This document shows, piece by piece, positions 7,810 to 8,210 of a stretch of DNA of 8,210 bases (within the stretch, counting starts at the first letter, position 1; each line of letters opens with the position of its first letter). Under the pieces are notes generated by a model, which saw nothing but the letters and a program-made list of their open reading frames with translations, had not been told where the DNA came from and made no database searches. Location: the NCBI GenBank assembly GCA_019752915.1, contig JAIELO010000002.1, positions 1 through 8,210 of the forward strand, in the 5' to 3' direction. The stretch is from Burkholderiaceae bacterium. GTDB lineage: Bacteria; Pseudomonadota; Gammaproteobacteria; Burkholderiales; Burkholderiaceae_D. A program made the translations under genes and the position numbers.

Positions 7810-8210
7810 TCGTGAAACTGGACTGGTTTATCGTCATCGTCGGCCTGCTGTTGCTGTCGGCGGCAGTGATGGCGCTGTTCGACAAGCACAACCCGCGGCG
7901 CTACACCAGCGCGCTGTTCTGGGGCCTGTATGCAGCCATCTATCTGGCCGGCGAACAGATGCCGCCCGTTGCGGTCGGCCTGCTGATGGTGCTGATGGCC
8001 TTACTGGCCGGCTTTGGCGGCGTGGCGCTGGGTCGCCACAGCGAGCGCACACCTGAGCAGCGCAGCGAAAGCGCGCATCGGCTCGGCCATCGCCTGCTGA
8101 TTCCGGCGCTGATCATTCCCGTTACCACCATGATCGGTTCGACCCTGCTCAAGGATGTGCATCTCGGTGATGTGCTATTGCTGGACCCGAAAAATCTGAC
8201 CCTGGTCAGC
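7806..8210 (+). CDS. DUF979 family membrane protein, probable 5-oxoproline transporter subunit, partial at window edge
   Basis: The first 135 codons of a gene that runs off the right edge. The start ATG overlaps the DUF969 stop (ATGA) and has AAGGTGG at 7790-7796, 9 bases upstream. The visible part begins MIVKLDWFIVIVGLLLL and holds three hydrophobic segments (about 7-24, 36-50 and 55-75), a charged cytoplasmic-type stretch GRHSERTPEQRSESAHR, and a fourth segment starting HRLLIPALIIPV. This matches the N-terminal part of DUF979, the regular partner of DUF969. Together they likely form the inner-membrane carrier. The C-terminal part and the genes that follow (often DUF2891, pcp, or 5-oxoprolinase subunits) are outside the window, so the pathway assignment is not confirmed here. 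Confidence 0.85.
   Translation, partial: MIVKLDWFIVIVGLLLLSAAVMALFDKHNPRRYTSALFWGLYAAIYLAGEQMPPVAVGLLMVLMALLAGFGGVALGRHSERTPEQRSESAHRLGHRLLIPALIIPVTTMIGSTLLKDVHLGDVLLLDPKNLTLVS

Overview
The window looks like chromosomal DNA of a Gram-negative betaproteobacterium. An Oxalobacteraceae relative (Massilia, Duganella or Janthinobacterium type) is my best guess from gene style, GC-rich coding DNA and the large TonB-dependent receptor, but no rRNA or other marker proves it. There are six protein genes, two of them cut by the window edges. I see no tRNA, rRNA, CRISPR array, insertion sequence or phage gene.

Left half (1-4117, minus strand): a complete-looking BMP-family ABC importer in the order substrate-binding protein, double ATPase, permease 1, permease 2 (cut at base 1). 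This is the architecture of nucleoside/purine importers such as YufNOPQ of Bacillus and the PnrA system of Treponema. A bulged hairpin with a U-rich tail and a 13-bp tandem repeat lie between the binding protein and the ATPase. They probably lower expression of the membrane parts relative to the binding protein. The ATPase and permease 1 overlap by ATGA, and the permeases are 7 bases apart.

Middle (4118-4697): a 580-base AT-rich divergent intergenic region. It holds a perfect 18-bp palindrome (4404-4421) with the layout of a TetR-type operator, an overlapping three-part inverted repeat (4261-4285), an IHF-like site (4580-4592) and a good match to a sigma-54 -24/-12 promoter (4645-4660) just ahead of the receptor gene.

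Right half (4698-8210, plus strand): a 764-residue TonB-dependent outer-membrane receptor, a strong intrinsic terminator, then a DUF969 / DUF979 membrane protein pair (the second cut at the right edge), annotated elsewhere as a two-subunit 5-oxoproline (pyroglutamate) transporter. The pair starts only 18 bases after the terminator T-run, so the terminator may act as a partial stop inside one transcription unit that goes from outer-membrane receptor to inner-membrane transporter.

Taken together the window is a nutrient-import locus with two back-to-back import modules: a periplasmic-binding-protein ABC importer probably for nucleosides or purines, and an outer-membrane receptor beside a probable 5-oxoproline transporter. 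I found no clearly novel system. The most interesting points are the regulatory sites in the divergent region and the receptor/DUF969/DUF979 arrangement.
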